A stretch of 43,503 nucleotides of DNA, from positions 1 through 43,503 of IMG/VR virus record IMGVR_UViG_3300020195_000054, one strand, 5' to 3'. Every line of letters begins with the position of its first letter. The stretch's first letter is position 1. Source of the stretch: a virus. The notes below the pieces were generated by a model. That model was given only the letters and a program-made list of their open reading frames with translations. It ran no database searches and was not told the origin of the DNA. Of the stretch, positions 8,094 through 17,868 are shown one piece after another. The translations under genes and the position numbers were made by a program.

Positions 8094-11000
8094 TTTTTCT
8101 TAGGCTTAACATCGTCCACGGAGAGCCCAAAGTCAAGCTCTTGAAGCCCCGACGTATCCACCTTTTTCAGGGTGCCCTCGGGAGTCCTTACGGTCTTAGC
8201 GAGCAGGCTGTTGAAATCGGTCTTTCCGCTACTGGTCTTCGACAAGGTCCAACCCTGCTTTTCCCAGAAGTCCTTCTCGGCAAACCAGAGAACCGCCTGC
8301 AAGGCGTCGGGTTTGATGGCGAGAGCTTCAGCGGCCTTTCGGAAGGCTTTCTGTCCCGTGAAAAAGTCCACGTCGGTCACCCCGGTCTCATTGCCCGGCT
8401 GAATGCGCCATCGCTTCTCATTCCCGACATTTGCTAAACGGTGAAGCATCCGCATTGCCCATATGTCAATGGTCGCTTCAAAAGTTGTGCCCGAGAGGTT
8501 GCCGGTAAAATTGGGGGTCTTGGGTCCACCGACTTCAGCAGCCCATGAGCCGTCCAGAACCTTCAGCACTGGGCGGGAATTCATCCCGAACTTTTTTCCG
8601 TTGCTTTGAAGCGGAGTAAGCTTCTTTTCGGTAATCCACCAGTCGAGATAAGCTGTGCGGGTTGGGTTCTCCCCACCCGGAAAATCACCGACGGCACCTT
8701 TCTCGAAGTTCCGCTTGCCTTCGCGATATGTGTCAAGGATGCCATCATAAGCCCCCGACTTGAACTGGTTGTAGGCTTCGAGGGCGAAACCAAAGTTCAT
8801 GTTAACTGCCGTTCGGGCCGAGGTCGCCCCCAGTAATTCTGCAAAAAGCTTGGCGTCTGGGCCGAGGAGTTTTTTCAGCCGAGTGCGAGCGGTGGAATAC
8901 CACTTCTCACCAGCTTTGATTTCGGGATTCTTGACTGCCTTCTCGTAGGTTTTGACAAGCCGCTCAGAGAGTGCGTCGGTGAAGGCTTCTTCCCGTGGGC
9001 CTTCTCCGCGCACTCCCTTGGCGGCTTCCTTGGCGAGCGGGGAATCCGAAAGGGCGTAATCTTTGCGGATTGGCACCGGCTTGCCATCCTGCAACCGATA
9101 GGAGCCATCTCCCTCCTTGGCGAACTCCAATGGCAACGCCTCCGGGTAGTTCTTACTCTCGGCAACGCGATTACGGATAGCCAATTGCTGCTCTGCGCCG
9201 ACGCCCCCCTTCTCGTTAAATCCGGGGAGAGTCTGTTCGTCGGAGGGTAAGAAGTCCCCGCCAAAAGCGCGGGCGCGTTGAATGGCGCTTGGTCCCTTTT
9301 TACCAGCTTGAGAGGTGGTAGGACGCAATCCTTGCAGCATCGCAAGAGCGTCCGGGCCGGGAGTCTCACTGTCAAAAAGTCGTGCTGTCCCGGAGTCAAC
9401 TACCTGCCCGGCGTCATCCAACAGGGACACCCGCAGTTTGTCGATACTGTCAACTGTCGCGAGAACCCGGTCTTCAATGGCTTTCTTGAGGTCGCCCTTG
9501 TAGAATTTCTGATTGAGTTCAATAGCGGTGGCTCCGTTGTAATCCCGGACGCGGACGAAACCCTTGTTGATTGCTGAGAGACGGTCATTCAGAGTCGAGG
9601 CCGATTCAAAAGATGTTCCGAACTGAGCATTGAGCTTCTCGCTATGTCGGGCTAGAAAATCTTGGTGGAAGGCTTCATCCAATGGGACGAATTCTCCATC
9701 CGGCAGAATCCATCCAGTTGGCTTGGGAGAGGTGGGCTTCTGTTCTTCTGAGACGGCGTATTTGCTGAAATCAGTGAGGGCGTCTTCCTTCGCCTGCCGT
9801 GCAGCGTTCTCCTTGGTCAACTTGGGGTAGTCAATGAGCCCGTCGCGAGTCAGGGGTCGGCCCCGTTCGTCACGTTTGCCACCCTTGCCTTTAGGCTTGA
9901 CATCTCCCGGTAGAAAGTTTCGGTTCTCGCGGAACTCAACGGATTCCAGAGCCCCTAGGGATTGAATCTGACCCTTGCCCTTGTCGAGTTGCTTGATGTC
10001 TTCAGCGCGAATCAGTGCGTCGGCGCGGTTGAGAAACTCGCCTGCGTTGGTGATGAAGCCGTCCTCAAACTCTCCGCGATAATATGGCTTCCTTCTGAGA
10101 GCATTTCCAATGGCGATGGCGTGTATCTGACCCTCGACAACCGTCCCGTCGTCGAGACGAACCGCCGTCGCGCGGATGGCGCGGGGCTTTACGTCCTCGG
10201 GGACGATTCCAGTTTTACCCTCCGGGAGGAAGCTTCGCTCAACCGTCCGAGGAAGGGCGGTGGTTGAAAATTCCGTGGAGGTATCTCCCAGATTGGAGAG
10301 GAACTTGTCGATGGCAGGGAGGCTGTCCGAGGACACGTATCCCTTGAAATTTCCACTGTCCCAATACTGAACTACATGCTTGAAGTTGTCCTTCAGGATG
10401 GACTCATATCCGTCCAGAGTGGCCATGTTGTCAACCATGCCGACAGCCTTCGTTTCAGACTTAGGCTGCTGAAATCCGACAACGGTATCCTTCGCCTTCA
10501 GCTCTTCTGGGGAGAAATACACCTTCTTGTAGCGAGTGTCCTTGACCTGCTCATTCTGTTTCCAGACCTCGGGACTTGTCCGAAGTTTTTCGTCGGACAA
10601 AAAGATGCCATCCGGTTTCAGTTGCCCCTTCACGGACTTGACCTGCTCTGCCCGGTCGGGAGAGATGAATTGAAAGACCATCGACTCGTTGACTACGTCG
10701 AATTTATTCTTGTCTTTGAATTCCGGGATAACCTTACCCCCGTCTTCAAAGCTCGCTCCAAGAGCGGCCTCTTGGTAGGAAGAACCCGGAACGGAACTCT
10801 TCTCTCGAAAGAAAGCGGCCATATCAGGATTCGGGTCAACCACCACGGTTTCAATCTTTCCACCCGACTCACTGGTGATAGCTTTATTCCACGACCCCTC
10901 ACTTCCGCCAACGTCCAGAACTCGGGCTCCTTCAGGATAGGTCTTGACTAGGGCGTCCCCCTTCTGGAACTGAGTTTCCCGATACGAAGGGATAGATTTC

Positions 11001-14000
11001 GCGATATGCTCGTCGAAGTTTCCCGAGTGTTTCGCCTGCGCTTCCGCGAATCCTTTGACGGGCGTAATGTCTTTGAGAGGCACCCACGGAACTTCTGACT
11101 TTCCGAACTCTCCTTTGGTCACCGAGGAAAAGAAGTCCTTGAAGGCGAGTCCGGTCAAAGCCCGCTCGTCTCCGGGCAAAAAAGACCGCTCCCGTTTGAA
11201 CTGGTCGGACTCCAGCAAACCCTCTGCCCGCAGTGTCCCTTTCTCGGGAGTGCCCTTGAGCTGCTTGATTTTCTCCGCATGAGCCAGTGCGTCTGCCCGA
11301 TTCAGGAATTTGCCGGACTTGGTGGTGAAACCGTCTTCAATGAATCCGGGGACAGGGTTGCCTGCAAGCACGCTATCCAAAACCTCTGTCAGTGAACGGA
11401 CGCCCTCTGGCAACGTCTGCTTGGTTTCGCCACGGCTGGAGGCGTCCACGAAGTTCATCAACGCTTCGCCGTGCCAAGCGCCTGTATAGATTTCACCGTT
11501 CTCCGTTCGGATAGCCGCTTGCGCAATCGGGTCGAGGTCTTTGGCGATTTCTTCGGCGGGTAGAAAAGAGCGACCGAGTTCGCCCTTGTCGCCGGGATTG
11601 GGGGTAGGGGTAGCTTCTGTTGCACCTTTCGCAAACGGGGGCTTTCCATCCGGGAAGGCTCTGCGCCAACCGACCGTCGGGTTCGCCGCACTTCCAGTGT
11701 CGGTAGCCGCACCAATCGCCTCATTGAAAAACTGTGCGCGAGACGCATACGGCATGGCGTTGTCGAGGTCGCCAGACACCATTTTCTCACGAAACTTGGC
11801 ACTCGCCTCCGCAGCGAAATCCGTCAACTTGATTACGTCCTCGGGACTCATCAACTTGAGTCCAAGGTCGTAGGCTTCGATGGTCAGTCCTCGCGGACCA
11901 TAGACCATTTTATCGTTGACCGGGGCGTCAATAATCTTGCGACCGAACTCTTCGAGAGTGGTTCCGTCCGGCAGGAAAAATCGCGCACCCTCTCCAGCGG
12001 GCTTGTTCAGCCGTCCGTTGCGCTGGTCGAACTCGACTTCCCTTCGGGTCTTCAGCCGTTCTGCTTCAGTCGCCGGGATGCCGGACTTTTTCTTCTCTTC
12101 AAGCCGTCGGGTTACCTCAGCCGCAAGAGTGTCGCCGGGCAAAAATCCGCCGCGAATTGTGTCCGTGACGGGCGCTTTGAAATTGATGTCCGGGCGGGGA
12201 TTGACTTTCGCGATGTCTTCGACCGCGATGCGTTCGGTAACCTCAATCAGTTCGCGCACCTTCACCCCGCGAGCGGCGAGTTCGTTGCGAAGCGGGTTTG
12301 TCTCCTTAATGGTGCGAGGCTCAAAGCCCTTGAACTTCTGCTTGGCCCCGACATTCTCGGGCTTGATGACCGTCGGTGTCAAGGGCTGCTTGGCGTTGAC
12401 CTCGGCCAAAACCTGTCCCTTTACGTTTCCGGGAGTCTGGCCCTTGGTGACACGCGCGGTCTCTGGCGGATTCAACCCTTGAATGAGGTTGGCAAAATTC
12501 ATCGCCGCTTCAGAGAGCGGGACGGGCGTATAGTTCGGGTTCTCGGCTGGGATTGAGACTCCGATGTCTTCTGTGGGGCGGACAAGCTTCTGTCCGTCGC
12601 CACGGTATCCGTTGGACTGATTTTCCGCGTAGGTCTTGAGGTCCGCGACGGATTGCTTCCATCCGGCGTCTGTGAGTTTACCCCCCTCCATTGGGTAGGG
12701 AAGCAATGCTTCGGCTCCTTTGGATGCCGTATCAGAGACCACACGCGAAATGTTTGAGATGACCTTGTCGAGCGACATCGCAATCAAGGTCGGCTTGCCG
12801 CCCTGCGTAGTGAATCGCACCGGGACAAAAGTCTTCTGGTGTTCGTTGACGATGTCCGCTGGAGCATTCTTGCGGTTCTCGATTTGAAGCTCCTGTAGAG
12901 CTTCGTATCCCTGCGCTTGCGTGCCGCGCCGGGAGGTCCGGCCTTCGGGGGCTCCGGGGCCGCGCTCGCTGGCAATACCACGATGCTCGATTTCGAGGAC
13001 CGGGTTTCCTTGCTCTTGCATGGACTGGGCGATGGTATCAACCGTCGCACGAGTCTCGGGATTGCTCTCGGTTGCCTTCTGGGCTTCTGCGATGCCAGTC
13101 TCTTCCGCGCGGGCCGAAAAGGCGTCTTGCTCAGACCGCTCGACCCGGATATTCTTCGCGCCGGTCACTTCAGCCGGTTTCGCAGCGGGTGTGGGGGTCG
13201 CCGCCGGTTTGGGTAGAATGGCGGCAGGCGTAATTGGCGCGGGCGCGGCAGGCGCGGGAGACCTCGGAGTCGGAAAAGGAATCGGGGACACCGGGGCCGT
13301 CGGAACTGTTGGGGCAGCTACCGGCTGAGTCGGCGGGCCTTGAAGTGGAGCGCCCTGTCGAGACAAGACTTCCTTTGCCGCGTTGCGCAAGAGACCCTGC
13401 ACACGAAATGATGGAGTAGCCCCGAGGTTAGGAGTGACCCGTCCACTGGTCAAGTCGAGCCCGAGAGCTTCGCCCGCATTGACCGCCGTCTGCCCAAGCT
13501 TCTGCAAGAAGGTGCGGGGAGCCTTGAGGTTGTCGAAGGAACTATTGCCGAAGAGCTGGCTGAAATTCTCCGCGATAATTTCGTCGGCGGCTCTCTGGTT
13601 GCCAATTTCCTCACCCAACTTGGTGAAGTAATCCGGCTCCCCAATACGACGGGCATACTCGGCTTTGAACGTCGCAATCTGCTCCGGTGAGTAGCTATTG
13701 AAAACAGACTCTCGGAGAGCCTTCTGCTCAAGGGGACCGAGCAACGACTGAAAAAGATGTCCGGCATCGTGCGGCAATCCCTTTGCAGAGGCCCGCAGGA
13801 ACACAACCCGACGGGGATTTCCTTGTGCATCGGTGAGAGTGCCCGAGAACTCCGCATGAGTCCTCGCGTAGAGGGCAACTTGCGTCTGCTGGTCAAGGGT
13901 AAGCTGGGTTCCGGGGGGAGAGTCCTTCAGGAACTCGTCGGTCAATCGCTGTTTATACGCGGCATCATCCTGCACGTAGATTTCTCCACCAGCCTCGCGA

Positions 14001-15682
14001 ACAGCTTCGCGAAAGGTGTTGATGGCATTCTGCTCGCGTGGGGGTAGAGATTGGATTGCCGCCTCGTGACTCACGTCGAGTGCGGCGTCCGTCCCATAGG
14101 CCGGGGAGTTCGTCGCATCAAAAGGGATGTTCGCCGGGTCGAGGTAATTCTTCGCGATGCTTTTAATCGCGACTTTTCGGGTCGCGCCCACTCCCCCTGC
14201 AATACCGACAAGGGCGATACCGCCACCGAGGAGAGCGCCAGCGGTTTTACTGTCATCGGATGCCAGCGCGAGGAGTGCAGCCGCAGCCGCGCCTCCCGTA
14301 GCGCCTTTGGCGACACCCCCAGCAATCTGTCCGACGGGCGTTGTTGGAAGCTTGGTGAGGGTCTCTATAATTGCCGTCTTCGGCCCGGTAAATCCGGGGG
14401 CGAGCTGACGGCCACTGTCCGCGAGCTGTCCGCCCTTCTTGGCAATTTCAGCCGAAATTTCAACGGCGACCCGCTTTGCGGTCTCACCAGCGGCAGCTCC
14501 GACGGCGGCACCCGTCAAGGTGCCCGTTTGAACCCCGCCGATGATTGTCCCGACTGACTTGCCGGGCACCCGTTCAGCAACATACTTCGCGGCGGTAGCG
14601 CCTTTCTGGACACCCCGTCCAGTGAGTTCGATTGATTTCGCTGCGGCAGTCTTCAGTCCGTTGAGGACAGCTTCACCGCCCGCGCGAGTCGCAGCCGTGG
14701 CGAGAACCTTTCCAGCGACTCCGACCACCTTGAAAACACCGGCAGTTCCCACCAGTGTAACCGGGTCCACAAGGGAGAGACGTTCAATTGCCTCTTTGTC
14801 CAACGTGATTCCATTTTTCTGCAACGTCTCCGCGTCGAGTCCCGTCAACTTGGAAGCATCGCCAGAGCCTTCCGACAACGCCTTCATCGTCTTGGAAAAC
14901 TCCGCATCAATAAGCAAGTCCCCCAATAGTTCGTCGTCGGTCTGCTTTTCAGGAGCCTTGCCAAAAAGCTTGCGAGTTCCCTGTTGTGCGAGCTGTCCGA
15001 GTCCCGTGACAGCGGTCTCGGTTCCGGCGAGAACTTCGCTCGCGGCCTTGAGCTGGGCTTTACCTTGTTCAGCTTCAATCCCGCGCTGCGTCTCCGCATC
15101 GGTGCCGGTCACGAATCCAAAAAATCTGTTGGCTGCTGGCTGAATCCCGAGTTCAATGGCGCGTGCGCCAAGGTCAACAACGCCCCCCACCGTTTTCTTG
15201 ACCAAGCCGTAGGCTTCGGTGATTGCGGCCTTCACTACCTTGCCTGCTTCGAGCCCCCTAATCCGGCGAGCCCGGTAAATGTTGAGCAGCTTCTTAGATT
15301 TTGCCGCATCGGTGTTTACCGACGGGTTGCCTGCGATGTATTCGGCGGGACTGAACGAGTCGTCCTTTATAAGCGTGCCCTCGTCTTCGAGGTCGAGACG
15401 GTCGGCTTCTTGGAGTCCGGCGAAAACGTCATCTCCCGCGACTTCTTTGAGACCCGAAAAAGCATCGGGGGCCGTTGGCTGCACCTCTTCGAGCCCCGCG
15501 AACGGGTCGGTAGCGGCGGTTGGAGTCTGCGCCTTGAGTTTGGCAGCGGCGTTCGGGTCTTGCGCCTTGAGATTCAGCGACGGGTCCGACAACACCACCG
15601 GGCCGGGTTGAGCGGACTTGGAGCGGGCAATATCAATAGTCGGCTCTTCGGGAGGGAGGATGCCGCCGGGAAGAAGTGGCAT
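8090..15682 (-). CDS. Giant polyvalent virion-type protein (2530 aa): zincin-like, methyltransferase and repeated modules
   Basis: A 2530-residue protein, likely packaged and ejected with the DNA. Residues 59-93 hold three DxFxGLxEV-type repeats. Residues about 110-510 are helical with Gly/Ala-rich hydrophobic stretches near 375-410 and 465-505 that could cross a membrane. Near 637 a GLPHDAGHLFQ motif, followed by ADEIIAENFSQLF, resembles a zincin peptidase in which the catalytic Glu of HExxH is Asp. A Pro/Ala linker spans about 771-838. A class I methyltransferase core lies near 1580-1720 (VLDVGGSEGSW, VVVDPNP, FDVVNESMVFQF). Two homologous modules end in EDGFxTxxGxFLNRADAL (near 1446 and 1873). 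Seven FLP-type motifs punctuate residues 1178-2141. The C-terminal 350 residues form an unassigned domain (EKWYSTARTRL, IDIWAMRML). Such mosaics match the published concept of phage polyvalent proteins. Individual activities are inferred. Confidence 0.82.
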   Translation of the reverse strand: MPLLPGGILPPEEPTIDIARSKSAQPGPVVLSDPSLNLKAQDPNAAAKLKAQTPTAATDPFAGLEEVQPTAPDAFSGLKEVAGDDVFAGLQEADRLDLEDEGTLIKDDSFSPAEYIAGNPSVNTDAAKSKKLLNIYRARRIRGLEAGKVVKAAITEAYGLVKKTVGGVVDLGARAIELGIQPAANRFFGFVTGTDAETQRGIEAEQGKAQLKAASEVLAGTETAVTGLGQLAQQGTRKLFGKAPEKQTDDELLGDLLIDAEFSKTMKALSEGSGDASKLTGLDAETLQKNGITLDKEAIERLSLVDPVTLVGTAGVFKVVGVAGKVLATAATRAGGEAVLNGLKTAAAKSIELTGRGVQKGATAAKYVAERVPGKSVGTIIGGVQTGTLTGAAVGAAAGETAKRVAVEISAEIAKKGGQLADSGRQLAPGFTGPKTAIIETLTKLPTTPVGQIAGGVAKGATGGAAAAALLALASDDSKTAGALLGGGIALVGIAGGVGATRKVAIKSIAKNYLDPANIPFDATNSPAYGTDAALDVSHEAAIQSLPPREQNAINTFREAVREAGGEIYVQDDAAYKQRLTDEFLKDSPPGTQLTLDQQTQVALYARTHAEFSGTLTDAQGNPRRVVFLRASAKGLPHDAGHLFQSLLGPLEQKALRESVFNSYSPEQIATFKAEYARRIGEPDYFTKLGEEIGNQRAADEIIAENFSQLFGNSSFDNLKAPRTFLQKLGQTAVNAGEALGLDLTSGRVTPNLGATPSFRVQGLLRNAAKEVLSRQGAPLQGPPTQPVAAPTVPTAPVSPIPFPTPRSPAPAAPAPITPAAILPKPAATPTPAAKPAEVTGAKNIRVERSEQDAFSARAEETGIAEAQKATESNPETRATVDTIAQSMQEQGNPVLEIEHRGIASERGPGAPEGRTSRRGTQAQGYEALQELQIENRKNAPADIVNEHQKTFVPVRFTTQGGKPTLIAMSLDKVISNISRVVSDTASKGAEALLPYPMEGGKLTDAGWKQSVADLKTYAENQSNGYRGDGQKLVRPTEDIGVSIPAENPNYTPVPLSEAAMNFANLIQGLNPPETARVTKGQTPGNVKGQVLAEVNAKQPLTPTVIKPENVGAKQKFKGFEPRTIKETNPLRNELAARGVKVRELIEVTERIAVEDIAKVNPRPDINFKAPVTDTIRGGFLPGDTLAAEVTRRLEEKKKSGIPATEAERLKTRREVEFDQRNGRLNKPAGEGARFFLPDGTTLEEFGRKIIDAPVNDKMVYGPRGLTIEAYDLGLKLMSPEDVIKLTDFAAEASAKFREKMVSGDLDNAMPYASRAQFFNEAIGAATDTGSAANPTVGWRRAFPDGKPPFAKGATEATPTPNPGDKGELGRSFLPAEEIAKDLDPIAQAAIRTENGEIYTGAWHGEALMNFVDASSRGETKQTLPEGVRSLTEVLDSVLAGNPVPGFIEDGFTTKSGKFLNRADALAHAEKIKQLKGTPEKGTLRAEGLLESDQFKRERSFLPGDERALTGLAFKDFFSSVTKGEFGKSEVPWVPLKDITPVKGFAEAQAKHSGNFDEHIAKSIPSYRETQFQKGDALVKTYPEGARVLDVGGSEGSWNKAITSESGGKIETVVVDPNPDMAAFFREKSSVPGSSYQEAALGASFEDGGKVIPEFKDKNKFDVVNESMVFQFISPDRAEQVKSVKGQLKPDGIFLSDEKLRTSPEVWKQNEQVKDTRYKKVYFSPEELKAKDTVVGFQQPKSETKAVGMVDNMATLDGYESILKDNFKHVVQYWDSGNFKGYVSSDSLPAIDKFLSNLGDTSTEFSTTALPRTVERSFLPEGKTGIVPEDVKPRAIRATAVRLDDGTVVEGQIHAIAIGNALRRKPYYRGEFEDGFITNAGEFLNRADALIRAEDIKQLDKGKGQIQSLGALESVEFRENRNFLPGDVKPKGKGGKRDERGRPLTRDGLIDYPKLTKENAARQAKEDALTDFSKYAVSEEQKPTSPKPTGWILPDGEFVPLDEAFHQDFLARHSEKLNAQFGTSFESASTLNDRLSAINKGFVRVRDYNGATAIELNQKFYKGDLKKAIEDRVLATVDSIDKLRVSLLDDAGQVVDSGTARLFDSETPGPDALAMLQGLRPTTSQAGKKGPSAIQRARAFGGDFLPSDEQTLPGFNEKGGVGAEQQLAIRNRVAESKNYPEALPLEFAKEGDGSYRLQDGKPVPIRKDYALSDSPLAKEAAKGVRGEGPREEAFTDALSERLVKTYEKAVKNPEIKAGEKWYSTARTRLKKLLGPDAKLFAELLGATSARTAVNMNFGFALEAYNQFKSGAYDGILDTYREGKRNFEKGAVGDFPGGENPTRTAYLDWWITEKKLTPLQSNGKKFGMNSRPVLKVLDGSWAAEVGGPKTPNFTGNLSGTTFEATIDIWAMRMLHRLANVGNEKRWRIQPGNETGVTDVDFFTGQKAFRKAAEALAIKPDALQAVLWFAEKDFWEKQGWTLSKTSSGKTDFNSLLAKTVRTPEGTLKKVDTSGLQELDFGLSVDDVKPKKK

Positions 15683-15686
15683 AGAA

Positions 15687-16874
15687 TTATTGGACTGGCG
15701 ATACTACGTATTTGGGGTTTCGGAATACCCGACCATCTGGGGATTTGATAAATTGCGCGGTTGCCGGAGCTTCCGCCGGACTGTTCACCGGGACGGGCTG
15801 CGACGGGGCTGCGGGGGACGCCGCCGGGGCAGCACTTCCCGTTCGGTCAGGGGCAGAGGGTCCAATAGTTTCGGTCATCTCCTCTTCAGCCAATTCCCGG
15901 AGCGCCTGCTTAGATGCCACCAAGACTCTACTGTCGCCGTCTTGCGGGAAATACTGCATATCGGCGTCCTTGTATTCCTTCATCGCAATAGCCGCGCCGG
16001 ACTCCTTACGCAGATTCGCTGCAATCCAGTTGTTCTTCGAGGCGGTGTAAATCTGCAACTGCTCCCCTTGAAGTCGATTCGGCAAATACTTCCGGGCGGT
16101 GGTCGTCAAGGCGGTTGCATCGAACCCGGCTTCCTCGTTCTTCTTCAGGATGTCTTGGTGGAAACGCAGACGAGCTGAATATCGTGCGGCACCCGCCTGT
16201 TGTTCGGTGAGTGACGCAGCTTGTGACGAGAGCACTGTCTCACCGAGGGGTCTCCCCGTAACCTTGTCAGTGCGAACCAAGACCTCCTCTTCCTGCTTCG
16301 TTTGGGGATTGACCCGCTTGATTTTGTTCTCCGAGATATTCGCAACGCCAGCCTTGGACGCTTCGAGCTTCCTGCGCCGGTCCACTTCGACTTCAAGGTC
16401 TTCGGCCCCGCTTCCGTAATCAATTTTCCCGCCTTCGCGCGGGAGGGGCCGGCCGGGGAAAAATTGACGCCAAGCATCGGTGAACGCTTTCGGGTCTCCC
16501 CCTTGCTGGAAGTCCTCCAGAGATTTCTTGGCGTTTCCAACTAAGAGTTCTGCGTCGGCCACGGTGGCTTCGGCGACTTGAGGTTGGACCTGTGCTTGCA
16601 AATCCACCGCGCGGTTTTTGAGGTCAAGCTCTTTCGATACAACTTCCCGTTGCTTCGGGCGGACGATGTTCGTGTCGGCGAGTGCCTGCCGACGCTGCGC
16701 GTTTTCCAACGGCTTGTCGGCAGAACGCTTGGTGAGGTCGTCAACGGTGATGAAGCCGTTACGAAAAGACGACATGAGGTCACCAACACCGAGAGTCACG
16801 GAAAACTCCGCGACTTGAGAGGCGCTGTTTACGGGTGCGAGGGCTTGGACGTTTGAATCGGCAATTCCGGGCAT
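15687..16874 (-). CDS. Ejection-type internal virion protein
   Basis: A 395-residue, mostly helical protein. Near residues 283-330 it has LRKESGAAIAMKEY followed by YFPQDGDS and a K-x-x-x-R-x-x-A helix. I recall this pattern from phage proteins of the DNA-ejection region; the recollection is of the family pattern, not of a specific hit. Long charged helices fill residues 50-130 and 165-270, with a Pro/Ala-rich stretch at 340-370. It lies between the T7-core-like membrane protein and the 2530-residue protein, separated by four bases from each. This matches the arrangement of internal core proteins in podoviruses. There is no signal peptide. Confidence 0.65.
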   Translation of the reverse strand: MPGIADSNVQALAPVNSASQVAEFSVTLGVGDLMSSFRNGFITVDDLTKRSADKPLENAQRRQALADTNIVRPKQREVVSKELDLKNRAVDLQAQVQPQVAEATVADAELLVGNAKKSLEDFQQGGDPKAFTDAWRQFFPGRPLPREGGKIDYGSGAEDLEVEVDRRRKLEASKAGVANISENKIKRVNPQTKQEEEVLVRTDKVTGRPLGETVLSSQAASLTEQQAGAARYSARLRFHQDILKKNEEAGFDATALTTTARKYLPNRLQGEQLQIYTASKNNWIAANLRKESGAAIAMKEYKDADMQYFPQDGDSRVLVASKQALRELAEEEMTETIGPSAPDRTGSAAPAASPAAPSQPVPVNSPAEAPATAQFIKSPDGRVFRNPKYVVSPVQ

Positions 16875-16878
16875 ATTA

Positions 16879-17865
16879 TCAAGAGTAGGCGCTGCGAATG
16901 TTTTTCACTGCTCCAGCGGTGGTCGTCCTTCCGGTTTCATCACCACCAGTGTAAGCACCAAGAGCCGACGAGGCAAACGAAGCCCCGGCTTGGATGTAGG
17001 CAGCATTCGCTTCGCCTGCATTAAGAGCTTTCTGTGCGCGTATATCGCCCTGCTTACCCTTAATCTTCAGCAACGTGTTGCCGCGATTCTGTTGGATGGC
17101 CGCAGCCTCTCGACCAGTCAGACCAGACTCGGGAAGTGTCGAATCACCAATTCCAAAAGATACGGCGGCATCCGCCTTGCGGGCGTCTTCAGCGGCTTTG
17201 ACCGTCGGAAAAATGCTGCCAAGAATGTTCGCGCGAGACACTGTCAAATCTGAAGCTGCTCCGGCGAGAGAAATCGCCTGCTGTTGTCGGCCCTGCTTCA
17301 ACTGTTCCCCAGCGATACCAAGCGCACGGGTGATGCTGCCCCCGATGGTCTTGGCTTCAGGACTAAATCCGGCTTGACCGCCTTCGGTCACACCCGCTCG
17401 AATGAGGTCCGCTTGGAACTCTGGCGGAAGGGTTGCTCCCGAGTCAAGCTCGCTTTGAGCGCGACCAATGATGGAGTCCTTGAGAGCTTCGATACGGGGG
17501 TCCGTGGCGAGATTCTCCTCGACGAGCTTGTTCGCGATTTGTGTCGAACCGAGAGACTCATTAGGACGAGCGGTCTCACTAAGAAGCCGCTCCTTGCCAA
17601 GTTGACGAACCTTCGCCAGTTCTGGGTCAATCTCTTCTTGTAGAGCAATTCGATTCTGTGCGCGTAGTCGGTCGGCATCCGTCGCCGCTTGGTTGAGCCG
17701 GTCAAATGAAAGCTCCTCGGACAGAATTTTCTTCTGCCCCTTCAAAGCCTTCTGTTGTGCGCCTGCGGCCTGGTCCCCGGCCTTCTTTTTCGCGTAGGCG
17801 CTACCTGCCGCACCTGCGGCAACGACAATGGCTCCGGCGATAAGAATTGCTGTTGCGATTGCCAT
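16879..17865 (-). CDS. Internal core / DNA-transfer protein with N-terminal membrane helix
   Basis: A 328-residue protein. Residues 3-24 (IATAILIAGAIVVAAGAAGSAY) form a hydrophobic, Ala/Gly-rich helix, followed directly by a Lys-rich patch. The rest is helical and Gln/Ala-rich, with a second small-residue stretch near the C-terminus (AYIQAGASFASSALGAY). This layout recalls podoviral internal proteins such as T7 gp14, which form the outer-membrane part of the ejection channel. It sits four bases downstream of the GNAT gene and four upstream of the next virion gene. The function is inferred from topology and gene order. Confidence 0.65.
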   Translation of the reverse strand: MAIATAILIAGAIVVAAGAAGSAYAKKKAGDQAAGAQQKALKGQKKILSEELSFDRLNQAATDADRLRAQNRIALQEEIDPELAKVRQLGKERLLSETARPNESLGSTQIANKLVEENLATDPRIEALKDSIIGRAQSELDSGATLPPEFQADLIRAGVTEGGQAGFSPEAKTIGGSITRALGIAGEQLKQGRQQQAISLAGAASDLTVSRANILGSIFPTVKAAEDARKADAAVSFGIGDSTLPESGLTGREAAAIQQNRGNTLLKIKGKQGDIRAQKALNAGEANAAYIQAGASFASSALGAYTGGDETGRTTTAGAVKNIRSAYS

Positions 17866-17868
17866 AGA

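Noticed and set aside
7829-8437. Gly-Ala-rich plus-strand frame antisense to the Ala-Pro linker
   Set aside because: It is the shadow of the 9-bp repeat on the opposite strand and runs through three real minus-strand genes.
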